Source of the DNA: CAWGYT01 sp963826795
GTDB lineage: Bacteria; Planctomycetota; Planctomycetia; Pirellulales; Pirellulaceae
Length of the DNA: 64,000 nucleotides
Assembly (NCBI GenBank): GCA_963826795.1
Contig: CAWGYT010000009.1
Location: forward strand, 372,001 to 436,000
Direction: 5' to 3'
Part shown: one piece after another, positions 48,219 to 57,293 of the stretch
Layout: every line of letters starts with the position of its first letter
How positions within the stretch are numbered: the stretch's first letter is position 1
Position numbers and translations under genes: made by a program
The notes under the pieces: model-generated
What the model saw: only the letters and a program-made list of their open reading frames with translations
Told to the model about the DNA's origin: nothing
Database searches by the model: none

Positions 48219-48668
48219 ATGACTCTCTTGACTCTCTTCACCTCCATTCGATCCGCTCGCTCACGCCGCGACAAGTCGCCTCGCCGCCAGGGCGTGACGA
48301 TCACCGAGACGATCGTGGCCTGCACGTTACTCGCCAGTTTGATGGCGGTCTTCGTCCCCACGGTCGTGAGCAATCAACGCATTCAGCGTGGAATGTGGAG
48401 GCGGCAGATCGCTCACGACGAACTCGCGAACCAGTTGGAGAGGCTGCAAAGCCTGCCGTTTGACCAGCTGCCAGCGGCCGTCGATGCACTCGCCCTTTCC
48501 GCACGTGCGATCGAATCCCTCCCCGACGCTCAGTTGACCGGCGAGATCTCGGAACAGGAAGAGGGGCTGAGACTGACCGTCCAGCTCGATTGGAATTCGC
48601 CGGGACAACGGACGAGGCCAATTCGGCTTGTGACGTGGGTCTACCCGCACACGGAGGTGTCCGAATGA
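48219..48668 (+). CDS. GspI-like pseudopilin
   Basis: 149 residues. Prepilin peptidase site GVTITETIVACTLLASLMAV preceded by a basic leader (RSARSRRDKSPRRQ) with Glu at position +5. The rest is a compact mixed domain (DELANQLERLQSLPFDQLPA, LTVQLDWNSPGQRTRPIRLV), as in minor pseudopilins. The leader is long (~24 residues). It overlaps the next gene by 4 bases (ATGA). Confidence 0.85.
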   Translation: MTLLTLFTSIRSARSRRDKSPRRQGVTITETIVACTLLASLMAVFVPTVVSNQRIQRGMWRRQIAHDELANQLERLQSLPFDQLPAAVDALALSARAIESLPDAQLTGEISEQEEGLRLTVQLDWNSPGQRTRPIRLVTWVYPHTEVSE

Positions 48669-49334
48669 ATCATCGTCGCCGCCACGCTTTTTCGTTCGCA
48701 GAACTGCTCGTGACGATGAGTCTGCTGAGTTTCGTCATGACGACCGGAGTGGCCTTGGTGCACCGTGCAATGCACGAACAGAAACGGTCGAGCGTACAAC
48801 TGTACCTGCACCGAGTTGCCAACCGACTTAGCCGCTCAATTTCGAGCGGACGTGCATCAAACAAGGTCCTGGGCATGGCTGCTGGAAGATGCCGATTCCG
48901 ACGTTGCCGTTCAATTGAACTTGGATGCGAACGAATCCGTGGTCTATCGAATCCGCGGCCAACAGGTCCGCCGCACCCTGACGCGTTCGACCGAGGTTGT
49001 GCAGCGTGAAGAGTTCGACTTGCCCTCCGGCATTCAGGTGCAAATCGCAGCCGACGAACCGCGGAATCACCTCCGGTTGACGATCGTGGAGGCAGATCCG
49101 AGAAGTCGCGGTCCCGAGCAAGGAGCGGTTGCGACAGCGGGATCCGCACTGCCACCGCTCGAGGAATCGGGATCTCGCTTGATCGCGCATGTGGACGCCG
49201 CCATCGGCTTCGACCTGCGCTTCGCGGCGCCCCCGGATGAGCCGCGTGCCGCTGCCGAAGGCGATTTCGAAACAGAGGCGGAGCCACCCGATGCGGCCGA
49301 GCCGGTCGAGGAGAGTCAGAGGACCGAGGAATGA
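48665..49334 (+). CDS. GspJ-like pseudopilin, one frameshift
   Basis: It starts at ATG 48665 with leader and prepilin site RRHAFSFAELLVTMSLLSFV. The frame changes at a CC pair (48832-48833): with one C fewer the protein reads RVANRLSAQFRADVHQTRSW and continues AWLLEDADSDVAVQLNLDAN. The body (SVVYRIRGQQVRRTLTRSTE, VQREEFDLPSGIQVQIAADE) matches GspJ-type minor pseudopilins. The acidic tail (EGDFETEAEPPDAAEPVEES) is unusual. About 222 residues after correction. Its stop overlaps the next ATG by 4 bases. Confidence 0.82.
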
Positions 49335-51595
49335 ACCGTACAACGAACCTTCCGAACGCGGCCTTGCAACAAGGGCATGCTTCCACGAACACCCTGTCAG
49401 AGAATCCTTTGCAGGGTCAGCACTTGCAGGCCCCGCGCATGCAGGCCCAGCGCGTGCAGGCCCAGCGTGGCGCCGCCTTGATTTCCGTTCTGATTTGTCT
49501 GGCGGTCGTCACCACGCTGCTGGCCGGCATGACAAAGACCACGCTCGTTACGCGCCGACAGCAGCGTGTCGAGTTCCACCGTCTCCAGGCCGAGTGGCTC
49601 GTCCAAGCCGGATTGGAGCGCGCCGCCTTTCGGTTGCGCGATGAGCCCGACTATGCAGGTGAAACTTGGGAGTTGTCCCCGGAAGCGCTGGGGCAGCCCG
49701 ATGCGGGACGAGTCGTGATCCATGTCGAGGCCTCGACCACGTCGGCACGGCAGGTCGTCGTGGTCGCCAATTACCCACGCGACGGCGCCCATTCGGTCCG
49801 CCGCACTCAAACCTTTCGAATCGACGCTGAAAACGCGGATCCGACGCAAAACCGTTCGGCACGGCTCTTCCACAATGAGACCCGATGCCCGCCGCTTGCC
49901 GGCGGGAGTCTCACGCTCGTCGCTACCCAGGCACACGCCGCCCAACCCCAAAGATGCCCGCCGCTTGCCGGCGGGAGTCTCACGCTCGTCGCTACACAGA
50001 CGCACGCCCCGAGCCCAAAAGATGCCCGCCGCTTGCCGGCGGGAGTCTCACGCTCGCCGCTACCCAGGCACACGCCCCCGAGCCCAAAAGACGCCCGCCG
50101 CTTGCCGGCGGGAGTCTCACGCTCGCCGCTACCCAGGCGCACGCCCCCGAGCCCCAAAGATGCCCGCCGCTTGCCGGCGGGAGTCTCACGCTCGCCGCTA
50201 CCCAGGCCCACGCCCCCAAGCCCCAAAGATGCCCCGCCGCTTGCCGGCGGGAGTCTCACGCTCGTCGCTACCCAGGCGCACACCCCCGAGCCCCAAAGAT
50301 GCCCCGCCGCTTGCCGGCGGGAGTCTCACGCTCGTCGCTACCCAGGCACACGCCCCCGAGCCCCAAAGATGCCCGCCGCTTGCCGGCGGGAGTCTCACGC
50401 TCGTCGCTACACAGACGCACGCCCCCGAGCCCAAGAGATGCCCGCCGCTTGCCGGCGGGAGTCTCACGCTCGCCGCTACCCAGACGCACGCCCCCGAGCC
50501 CCAAAGATGCCCGCCGCTTGCCGGCGGGAGTCTCACGCTCGTCGCTACCCAGGCGCACACCCCCGAGCCCAAAACACTCCCGCCGGCACGCGACGGGCAT
50601 TGGGCAGAACTGCTTCGACAACGACCATTTTGCCGGACACCATTGGGGCAGACTTCTTCTTACGACAAAGCCTAAACTCAGGAGATCATCTCGTGTCATT
50701 TCCAACGCACATTTCCCGGGAACGCGACCCGCAAACGGCCGACCGCCGGACCCGACCTGGATTCACCTTGGTCGAGTTGCTGGTCGTCATCGCGATCATC
50801 AGCATTCTGGTCCTGTTGTTGCTGCCTGCGGTGAATGCCGCGCGCGAGGCGGCGCGGCGCACGACGTGCCTGAATAACATCACGCAGCTGGGACTTGCCG
50901 TCCACAACTACGAGTACCATTTCGAACACTTACCTCCCGGCGTGATCAATCCGGACGGGCCGATTCGCAACGTGGCGGAAGGAAATCACACGAGCTGGAT
51001 TGTTCAGATCTTGCCGTACTTGGAAGAGAACACCCTCTATGCTCGGTACGATCAGCAGGAGGGCGCCTACGGGCCGGGAAACGACGCGGTGCGGCGAGCC
51101 GCGGTGACCACGCTGGAGTGTCCGAGTGATCCGGCCGTAGGCACCGAAGAGGGCGAGGTGGCTCTGAGCAGCTACGTCGGCTGTCATCATGACTCCGAGG
51201 CTCCGATCGACGAAAACAACAACGGTCTGCTGTTTCTCAACAGTGCGATTCGCTACTCCGAGATCGCCGACGGGAGTTCAAAGACGATTTTGTTGGGCGA
51301 AGCGGTCCCGAGCGAAAACGATCTGGGCTGGGTTTCCGGCACGCGGGCCACGTTGCGGAACACGAGCGCGATTGAGCCGATGGACCAGTCCCGCTGGCAA
51401 CCGGCCGGCGCCGGGGAGGCGGAAGTCGTGGAAGACCCCCTGCATGTCGGCGGCTTCAGCAGCGCTCATGCTGGCGGCGTGGCGAACTTCGCCTTTGCCG
51501 ACGGTTCGGCCAAGGCCATCTCACGAGACATCTCGCCCGAAATCCTGCAGCTCCTGGGCAATCGCGCCGACGGAGCCATCATGCCGCGATACTAA
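49331..51595 (+). CDS. Fused frame: GspK-like protein, 69-bp repeat array, DUF1559 pseudopilin
   Basis: The frame is open over 754 codons. Residues 1-185 are a GspK-like minor pseudopilin/prepilin: leader with QAPRMQAQRVQAQ repeats, hydrophobic stretch AALISVLICLAVVTTLLAGM, then FHRLQAEWLVQAGLERAAFR and RVVIHVEASTTSARQVVVVA. From about residue 185 the protein is only the translation of the repeat array (CPPLAGGSLTLVATQ and its frame-shifted forms) up to about residue 455, where the DUF1559 protein begins. The natural GspK-like C-terminus is lost or replaced by the repeat. I think translation probably starts again at GTG 50693. Confidence 0.6.
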   Translation: MNRTTNLPNAALQQGHASTNTLSENPLQGQHLQAPRMQAQRVQAQRGAALISVLICLAVVTTLLAGMTKTTLVTRRQQRVEFHRLQAEWLVQAGLERAAFRLRDEPDYAGETWELSPEALGQPDAGRVVIHVEASTTSARQVVVVANYPRDGAHSVRRTQTFRIDAENADPTQNRSARLFHNETRCPPLAGGSLTLVATQAHAAQPQRCPPLAGGSLTLVATQTHAPSPKDARRLPAGVSRSPLPRHTPPSPKDARRLPAGVSRSPLPRRTPPSPKDARRLPAGVSRSPLPRPTPPSPKDAPPLAGGSLTLVATQAHTPEPQRCPAACRRESHARRYPGTRPRAPKMPAACRRESHARRYTDARPRAQEMPAACRRESHARRYPDARPRAPKMPAACRRESHARRYPGAHPRAQNTPAGTRRALGRTASTTTILPDTIGADFFLRQSLNSGDHLVSFPTHISRERDPQTADRRTRPGFTLVELLVVIAIISILVLLLLPAVNAAREAARRTTCLNNITQLGLAVHNYEYHFEHLPPGVINPDGPIRNVAEGNHTSWIVQILPYLEENTLYARYDQQEGAYGPGNDAVRRAAVTTLECPSDPAVGTEEGEVALSSYVGCHHDSEAPIDENNNGLLFLNSAIRYSEIADGSSKTILLGEAVPSENDLGWVSGTRATLRNTSAIEPMDQSRWQPAGAGEAEVVEDPLHVGGFSSAHAGGVANFAFADGSAKAISRDISPEILQLLGNRADGAIMPRY
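49884..50574. repeat. 69-bp tandem repeat, ten copies (family D)
   Basis: The unit runs gatgcccgccgcttgccggc gggagtctcacgctcgtcgc tacccaggcgcacgcccccg agccccaaa (quoted in pieces). It contains a hairpin (cccgccg/cggcggg). Units begin at 49884, 49953, 50021, 50090, 50159, 50228, 50298, 50368, 50437 and 50506, so lengths are 68-70 and mostly 69 (23 codons). Copies differ by a few substitutions. All three plus frames are free of stops across most of it. It lies inside the operon between the GspK-like and DUF1559 coding regions. Confidence 0.95.
50693..51595 (+). CDS. DUF1559 pseudopilin-like protein (likely native start)
   Basis: 300 residues from GTG 50693, with GGAG 9 bases upstream. Prepilin peptidase site RPGFTLVELLVVIAIISILV, then a helix ending LLPAVNAAREAARRTTCLNN. 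This is the diagnostic DUF1559 pattern. The domain continues HNYEYHFEHLPPGVINPDGP and SWIVQILPYLEENTLYARYD, ending in HAGGVANFAFADGSAKAISR. DUF1559 proteins are a very large planctomycete family of pseudopilin-like proteins of uncertain role. The same frame continues upstream, so a fusion product cannot be ruled out. Confidence 0.9.
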   Translation: MSFPTHISRERDPQTADRRTRPGFTLVELLVVIAIISILVLLLLPAVNAAREAARRTTCLNNITQLGLAVHNYEYHFEHLPPGVINPDGPIRNVAEGNHTSWIVQILPYLEENTLYARYDQQEGAYGPGNDAVRRAAVTTLECPSDPAVGTEEGEVALSSYVGCHHDSEAPIDENNNGLLFLNSAIRYSEIADGSSKTILLGEAVPSENDLGWVSGTRATLRNTSAIEPMDQSRWQPAGAGEAEVVEDPLHVGGFSSAHAGGVANFAFADGSAKAISRDISPEILQLLGNRADGAIMPRY

Positions 51596-52119
51596 GCACC
51601 GGTGCCCTGTCCAAGCCGTTGGCGATACGCAAGCAGCAGGAGCGGGAACGCGACGAAGACCGCCAGCGGGATCCAGAAGCGAGGTCCGAAGACGACGGTC
51701 GCGTTGATCATCATGAACGCGAACAGACTCTGAACCGCTCGCGAATAGACCACGTGGCGGTACGGAAAATCCACGCCGCGAATCCACCAGGCCGCGACGT
51801 CAACCATCCATACGAGCGAGAAGGCGTAGTTGACGTACAGCCCGCCTCCCCAAGCGATCCCCGTCGTGGCGGCGGTGGTCATGGCCGTGTGCCGGTAGGC
51901 CTGCGCATGGCTCCAGTGATGCACCCCGCCAAAAGCGGCGATCACATGGACCAGGTAGAGCAAGCAGCCTATCGTCCAGAACCGCCTCGCCCAAGTCCGC
52001 GTCGGGCCCACCTCGCTGGGCAAAGGCCGTCGCACGTCCAGCAGCACACGAGCGAAGTAGCATCCGACGGCGAGCCGAACGCTCCAGCGGAGGATCAACT
52101 CGACGGACGTCATCGGCAT
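51592..52119 (-). CDS. Membrane protein, 175 residues, function unknown
   Basis: From ATG 52119 (a second ATG is at 52113). Five predicted membrane helices, with WTIGCLLYLVHVIAAFGGVH, GGGLYVNYAFSLVWMVDVAA, AVQSLFAFMMINATVVFGPR and IPLAVFVAFPLLLLAYRQRL. HHWSHAQAYRHTA has several histidines, which could bind metal or haem. No family was recognised. The stop overlaps the last 4 bases of the DUF1559 gene on the other strand. The upstream open extension to 52371 looks non-coding. Confidence 0.7.
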   Translation of the reverse strand: MPMTSVELILRWSVRLAVGCYFARVLLDVRRPLPSEVGPTRTWARRFWTIGCLLYLVHVIAAFGGVHHWSHAQAYRHTAMTTAATTGIAWGGGLYVNYAFSLVWMVDVAAWWIRGVDFPYRHVVYSRAVQSLFAFMMINATVVFGPRFWIPLAVFVAFPLLLLAYRQRLGQGTGA

Positions 52120-52471
52120 GAGTCTTTCCGTCGAGCGCACCGCATAAAGCGGCGTCGGTCCTGTCTCCGGACACGCGCTGGGGCAGGTACCAGCACACGG
52201 ACCGAGCGGCCAGGGGCCGGACACTCCGGGGCCCCCTGAACTCGCTTGGCTGGCCCCCCGATTCGGTCGATTCTTGGGCCGATTCTTCGGGTCGCGGATC
52301 GGCGGTCGGCGTGATTCGGAGGCGTCGGCCGAGCGGCACCTCGGCGCCGTTCCGGTTGGACGAAACGCCAACGCCCGGAAACCACGGGCGGGACGCTGCG
52401 GTCCGTCAGAAAATCCATTACACTCAGAGCGGAGATCTGTCGCCCTCGGAATCGATCAGGAGTGCTGTTCA
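52120..52471. other. Intergenic region between divergent genes
   Basis: 352 bases with no supported gene. It must contain promoters for the membrane protein (minus) and for the giant PQQ protein (plus). No boxes were placed. Confidence 0.35.
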
Positions 52472-55400
52472 ATGCGGGTCCTTTTGCTTCTTCTCGTCGG
52501 CTTCATCGTGGCCTGTCTTGGGGGTTCTGTCCGCGGGGCGGATTGGCCTCAGTGGCGATACGATGCCGGGCATACCGCGAGTGCACCCAGCGCGTTGCCC
52601 GACCGGTTGGCGTTGCAATGGACTCATCAGTTCTCCGCCCGGCAGCAGGTTTGGGATGACCCGCTCAACAACGACTTGATGCAGTATGACCGGATTTTCG
52701 AGCCGGTCGTCAAGGATGGCCGCCTGTTTGTGAATTTTAACGACGCCGACAAGGTCGTGGCGATTGACGTCGCCACAGGAGATGTCGCCTGGACTTTCTA
52801 CACCGATGGGCCGGTACGCTTTCCGGCGGTGGCGTGGAGGGATGTGGTTTTCTTCAGCAGCGACGACGGCCATCTCTATTGCGTCAATGCGGCCGATGGC
52901 ACGTTGAAGTGGAAGTTTCAGGGGGCCCCGGGCGCTCGGAAGGTGATCGGAAACCAGCGCCTGATTTCCGCGTGGCCGGCGCGCGGCGGACCCGTGCTCG
53001 ACGAAAACGACGAGAAGCTCTATTTCGCGGCCAGCATCTGGCCTTTCATGGGAACGTTTATCTATTGCCTGGACGCGGCGAGCGGACAAGTTGTTTGGGT
53101 CAATGACGGAACGGCGTCGCAGTACATTAAACAGCCTCACAGTGCCCCGTCGTTCGCGGGCGTTGCCCCTCAAGGTTGTTTCACCCTGAGTGGTGACACG
53201 CTATTGGTCCCCGGCGGACGGAGCGTGCCAGCGGCGCTTGATCGACACACGGGTCAGCTGAAGCACTTTTTGTTTAACGAAGGAGGCAAGGGGAACGGCG
53301 GCTCGCTGGTGCTGGCCAAGGGAAGCGAGTTCTATGTTCATACTCGACTCCGAGGCGTGCGGGCGTTCGATCTCGAGTCGGGCAATAAGACAGCGTTCAT
53401 GACCAACGAGCCCGTCCTGTACGACTCCTTGGTGTTCGCGGCGGAGTCGTTGCCCGCAGACCAGGCGACCGAGATTCCCGTGATTCGAGCCTACGGCGCG
53501 GACAAGCAATTGGTGTGGGAGGTTCAGGGTGTCGACGGCAGCGGCGATATGATTCAGGCCGGATCTCGATTGTATGCGGCCGGCGGTGGCCAGCTCACGG
53601 CGCTCGAATTCACCGACCCGGCTGCGCAGCCGAGCGTTGCGTGGCAGACGCCGGCACCGGCCGACATTCAGCGATTGATTGCAGCGGCCGACCGGTTGTT
53701 CGCGGTGACTTTGGATGGCCAGATCCTTTGCTATGCACAGGGGAGCTCTGAACCGATTGTGATTCGGCACGAGCCCGTTCGGCCCACGGGCGGGGTCGAT
53801 TCCGCAGCCGCGGAAGAGCTCGTCCGGTTGGCCGGCACGCGCGATGGCCTCGTGCTCGCGTTCGGCGATTTCCCCAGTGAGCTTGTCGACTCCGCGTTGG
53901 AGCACACCGGGTTCGAATTGGTTATGGTGGTCGAGGACCCGGCGCGGGCCGCACAACTTCGCCGACACTACGATGCCGCGGGCAAGTATGGCCGGCGGAT
54001 CAGCGTGCAGGTCGGCAACAGCAAGACGTTCCAAGCGCCGCCCTACGTGGCGAATCTGGTCGTCCTTGATTCGGTCGTGACCGGCGCCGCGGTGGCAGAT
54101 CGGGAACTGCTTCGTCGAGCCTACGAATCGGTCCGGCCGTATGGTGGATGCCTCGTCGCATTCGCTCAGCCGTTCGATCGCAACCCGTCGGCAGCGTCGG
54201 GTTCAGGATTGGAGCCCGTCAAGTTGGCCGAGTTGCTGCAGGCCGAGGGACTCGAGCAGGCCGAGGTCCAGGTGGAAAGTGACTTCGTGGTCGCCCGGCG
54301 CGTCGGGGCCCTGCCCGGCGCCGCGGACTGGACGCATCAATATGGCGATATCGCGAATACGCTTAAATCCAACGACGCGCGCGTGCGTCTCCCGCTGGGG
54401 CTGCTCTGGTTCGGCGGCAGTTCGAATCTGGACGTCTTGCCACGCCATGGACACGGTCCGCCCGAACAGGTCGTCGAGGGACGGTTATTCATCGAAGGCA
54501 TGAACTCGCTCAGCTGCCGTGACGTCTATACCGGCCGAGTCCTCTGGAAGCGAACGTTCGACGATCTCGGCACGTTCGAGATTTATTTCGACGACACGTA
54601 TAAGGATACACCGCTCGATCCGGCCTATAACCAGGTTCACATCCCCGGCGCAAATGGTCGGGGAACGAACTACGTCGCCACCAAAGACGCCGTCTATCTG
54701 GTCGAGAAAGACATCTGCCACGTGATTGACCCCGAGACGGGCGAAACGCGACAGCAGTTTCGCTTGCCCGAGCAAGCCCGTGCGGAGGGCCGGCAGTGGG
54801 CCTTTGTGGGCGTCTACGAGAACGTGCTACTGGGCGGAGCCGGTTTCGCAAATTACAGGCAGAACCACAAGCTGGCGAGCGATGCCACCCAAGAGGAACT
54901 CTCGGGAAACGAAAAGGGGTATGGCTTACAGAGCCTGGATTCGTCGGCCAGTCTTTCGCTGGTCGCGTACGATCGACACCATGGTGACGTCCTCTGGCAA
55001 GTCGATGCCCGACACAGCTTTCTCCATAACGGAATCGTGGCTGGAAACGGGAAGGTTTTTTGCCTGGACAAACTCCCACAACCCATCGAGGACCGCCTGC
55101 GGCGACGCGGACGAAGCGCACCCGACACTTACCGCATCATCAGCCTCGATGCGCAGACCGGTGACTTGTTGTGGGAACAGACCGGCAACATCTTTGGGAC
55201 TTGGCTCGGCTACTCGGACTCCCGTGACCTGTTGCTGCACGCCGGGGCCGCCGCGTCCGACCGGCTCAAATCCGAAGTCGGACAAGGAATGGCCGTCTAC
55301 CGAGGTGGCGATGGCCAACTCGCATGGCGAGTCGATGACCGCCAGTACTCGGGCCCCTGCATCCTGCATCACGACACCATTTTGACCAACGCCAACGCGT

Positions 55401-56839
55401 ACCAGATATCTTCGGGTGCCTTCAATCTGCTGGATGGCTCGCCCAGTCTGATTCGCAACCCGGTGACGAACGAAGAGCAGACCTGGCAATTGTGCCGAGC
55501 TTACGGCTGCAATAACATTATCGCCAGCGAAAATCTGCTCACGTTTCGCTCCGGCGCCGCGGGCTTCTACGACATGGAAACCCTCGGCGGAACGGGAAAC
55601 CTCGGCGGCTTCAAGTCCGGTTGCACGTCCAATCTGGTCGTCGCCAATGGAGTGCTGAATGCACCGGACTACACGCGTACATGTAGTTGCGGTTACCAAA
55701 ACCAAACCTCGCTGGCACTCGTCCATATGCCGGAAATGGAGATGTGGACGATCAACCATACGGCCCAGTTCAGTAAGCCCGGTGATCGTATCCAACGGAT
55801 CGGCATCAATTTCGGCGCGCCCGGCGACCGGATGCATCCCGACGGGACGTTGTGGATCGATTACCCACCGGTCGGAGGCGAGTCGCTGGAAATCGACGTC
55901 AAGGTGGAGGGTGACCCGGTGTTTTCGCAACGGAATTCACTCGGATTCACGGGTCCCGCGATTCCATGGATTGGAGCGTCCGCGATGGAGCGAGCTCGCA
56001 AGATCGCGATCCCGCTCTCCGTCAAAGGTGCGGCCAATGAACTGCGGTTCCGCGTCCAACGCTCCGAAGATGACGCCGAAGAACAGATCAACGGCCAGGT
56101 CTCACTGACCAGCACCGACCTGGAACTGGTCACCGACCAAGGCGAACAAACGGTCGGCGTGCGTTTCGACGGCGTTTCGTTACTGCGGGGACAGAAGATC
56201 GAGAGCGCCTATCTGCAGTTCACGTGCGACGAAGCCACCGCGATCACCACCGGATTGGAACTGGCCATCGAAGACAGCGCCCACGCCTTGCCGTTCCGAG
56301 CGGCCGCTCATAATATTTCCGCCCGATCCCTGCTGCCCAACAGGATCCGCTGGAACGTTCCGGTCTGGGAAAAAGTCGGCAGGGCCGAGCAACCCGAACG
56401 CTCGCCCGAGGTCACCGCTCTGGTCGAACAGATCATTCAGCGCGCGGACTGGAACGAAGGGAATGCCGTGGCCTTCATCGTCAGCGGCGTGGGAAGTCGC
56501 GTCGCCAAGTCGTTCGACGGAGGTGCGTCGCTGGCGCCTGAACTGGTCGTCCGAGTCCCCGCCGAACGAGATGCGACCGAACGTCCGTCGCCGCACACGG
56601 TCAAGTTGTATTTCGCGGAGGGCGAGGAGATGGCGCCGGGCGAACGCGTGTTTGACATCTTGATCCAAGACCAGCCTGTCGAGACCGACTTTGATGTCGC
56701 CAAGCTCGCCGGCGGCTCACGAAACACGATCGTGAGGGAGTACGCAAACGTGATGCTCGTCGACGAGCTTTCAATTACGCTCAAGCCGAAACAAGGCGAG
56801 CCGGTGATCAGCGGAGTTGAAATCATTCGACAACCGTGA
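52472..56839 (+). CDS. Exported giant protein: two PQQ-like propellers around a degenerate Rossmann domain, with a malectin-like C-terminus
   Basis: 1455 residues from ATG 52472 (AGGAG 9 bases upstream), with signal peptide (RVLLLLLVGFIVACLGGSVRG). Propeller 1 starts ADWPQWRYDAGHTA and has BamB-type blades (VVAIDVATGDVAWTFYTDGP). The middle domain (~435-580) is like the Rossmann part of the protein at 6797 but with no SAM loop (LVLAFGDFPSELVDSALEHT, LVMVVEDPARAAQLRRHYDA). Propeller 2 ends with SGCTSNLVV and TCSCGYQNQTSLALVHMPE, matching cysteine positions in the paralogue. The last ~350 residues (RFDGVSLLRGQKIESAYLQF, ... HTVKLYFAEGEEMAPGERVF, DILIQDQPVETDFDVAKLAG) look like a lectin/malectin fold that could bind glycans. 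Function is unknown; the shared layout suggests duplication. Confidence 0.88.
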   Translation: MRVLLLLLVGFIVACLGGSVRGADWPQWRYDAGHTASAPSALPDRLALQWTHQFSARQQVWDDPLNNDLMQYDRIFEPVVKDGRLFVNFNDADKVVAIDVATGDVAWTFYTDGPVRFPAVAWRDVVFFSSDDGHLYCVNAADGTLKWKFQGAPGARKVIGNQRLISAWPARGGPVLDENDEKLYFAASIWPFMGTFIYCLDAASGQVVWVNDGTASQYIKQPHSAPSFAGVAPQGCFTLSGDTLLVPGGRSVPAALDRHTGQLKHFLFNEGGKGNGGSLVLAKGSEFYVHTRLRGVRAFDLESGNKTAFMTNEPVLYDSLVFAAESLPADQATEIPVIRAYGADKQLVWEVQGVDGSGDMIQAGSRLYAAGGGQLTALEFTDPAAQPSVAWQTPAPADIQRLIAAADRLFAVTLDGQILCYAQGSSEPIVIRHEPVRPTGGVDSAAAEELVRLAGTRDGLVLAFGDFPSELVDSALEHTGFELVMVVEDPARAAQLRRHYDAAGKYGRRISVQVGNSKTFQAPPYVANLVVLDSVVTGAAVADRELLRRAYESVRPYGGCLVAFAQPFDRNPSAASGSGLEPVKLAELLQAEGLEQAEVQVESDFVVARRVGALPGAADWTHQYGDIANTLKSNDARVRLPLGLLWFGGSSNLDVLPRHGHGPPEQVVEGRLFIEGMNSLSCRDVYTGRVLWKRTFDDLGTFEIYFDDTYKDTPLDPAYNQVHIPGANGRGTNYVATKDAVYLVEKDICHVIDPETGETRQQFRLPEQARAEGRQWAFVGVYENVLLGGAGFANYRQNHKLASDATQEELSGNEKGYGLQSLDSSASLSLVAYDRHHGDVLWQVDARHSFLHNGIVAGNGKVFCLDKLPQPIEDRLRRRGRSAPDTYRIISLDAQTGDLLWEQTGNIFGTWLGYSDSRDLLLHAGAAASDRLKSEVGQGMAVYRGGDGQLAWRVDDRQYSGPCILHHDTILTNANAYQISSGAFNLLDGSPSLIRNPVTNEEQTWQLCRAYGCNNIIASENLLTFRSGAAGFYDMETLGGTGNLGGFKSGCTSNLVVANGVLNAPDYTRTCSCGYQNQTSLALVHMPEMEMWTINHTAQFSKPGDRIQRIGINFGAPGDRMHPDGTLWIDYPPVGGESLEIDVKVEGDPVFSQRNSLGFTGPAIPWIGASAMERARKIAIPLSVKGAANELRFRVQRSEDDAEEQINGQVSLTSTDLELVTDQGEQTVGVRFDGVSLLRGQKIESAYLQFTCDEATAITTGLELAIEDSAHALPFRAAAHNISARSLLPNRIRWNVPVWEKVGRAEQPERSPEVTALVEQIIQRADWNEGNAVAFIVSGVGSRVAKSFDGGASLAPELVVRVPAERDATERPSPHTVKLYFAEGEEMAPGERVFDILIQDQPVETDFDVAKLAGGSRNTIVREYANVMLVDELSITLKPKQGEPVISGVEIIRQP

Positions 56840-56916
56840 ATGATTCAGGGCGGACGCGCGGTTTGCGTGGACGACGTGGCCGGCTGAAACGCACCGGGCC
56901 TGCCGCTTATCTGCGG

Positions 56917-57245
56917 CCCCCTCATCCGGCCTTCGGCCACCTTCTCCCGCGTTGGGGAGAAGGGACATGCAAATGGCGTCATGCAAATGGCGTCATGCAG
57001 ATGGCGTCATGCAGATGGCGTCATGCAGATGTCACGCGGATGGCACGCGGATGGCACGCGGATGTCATGCGGATGTCATGCGGATGTCACGCGGATGGCA
57101 CGCGGATGTCATGCGGATGTCATGCGGATGTCATGCGGGTGTCACGCGGATGTCATGCGGATGTCATGCGGATGTCACCTCTCCCGAGGCCGGGAGAGGT
57201 CGTCCGGGCCCCGCCGGCGGGGCCCGGACGGGTGAGGGCCCTACT
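56917..57245. repeat. Family A repeats flanking a short-unit tandem array
   Basis: Family A modules at 56917-56968 (ccccctcatccggccttcgg..) and 57176-57243 bracket an array. The array is four 14-bp units (gcaaatggcgtcat and gcagatggcgtcat; 56969-57024), then fourteen 11-bp units (gcggatgtcat and close variants; 57025-57178). It fills the gap between the giant PQQ gene (plus) and the FHA gene (minus); no gene is seen in 56840-57293. Confidence 0.92.
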
Positions 57246-57293
57246 CCGGGCGACCGAGAACAAGCCCATCCACCCGGCTTGGAAAGCGCTCGC

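Noticed and set aside
49884..50574. 69-bp array considered as a CRISPR array
   Set aside because: Units are contiguous near-identical copies with no distinct spacers, and no cas genes are present.
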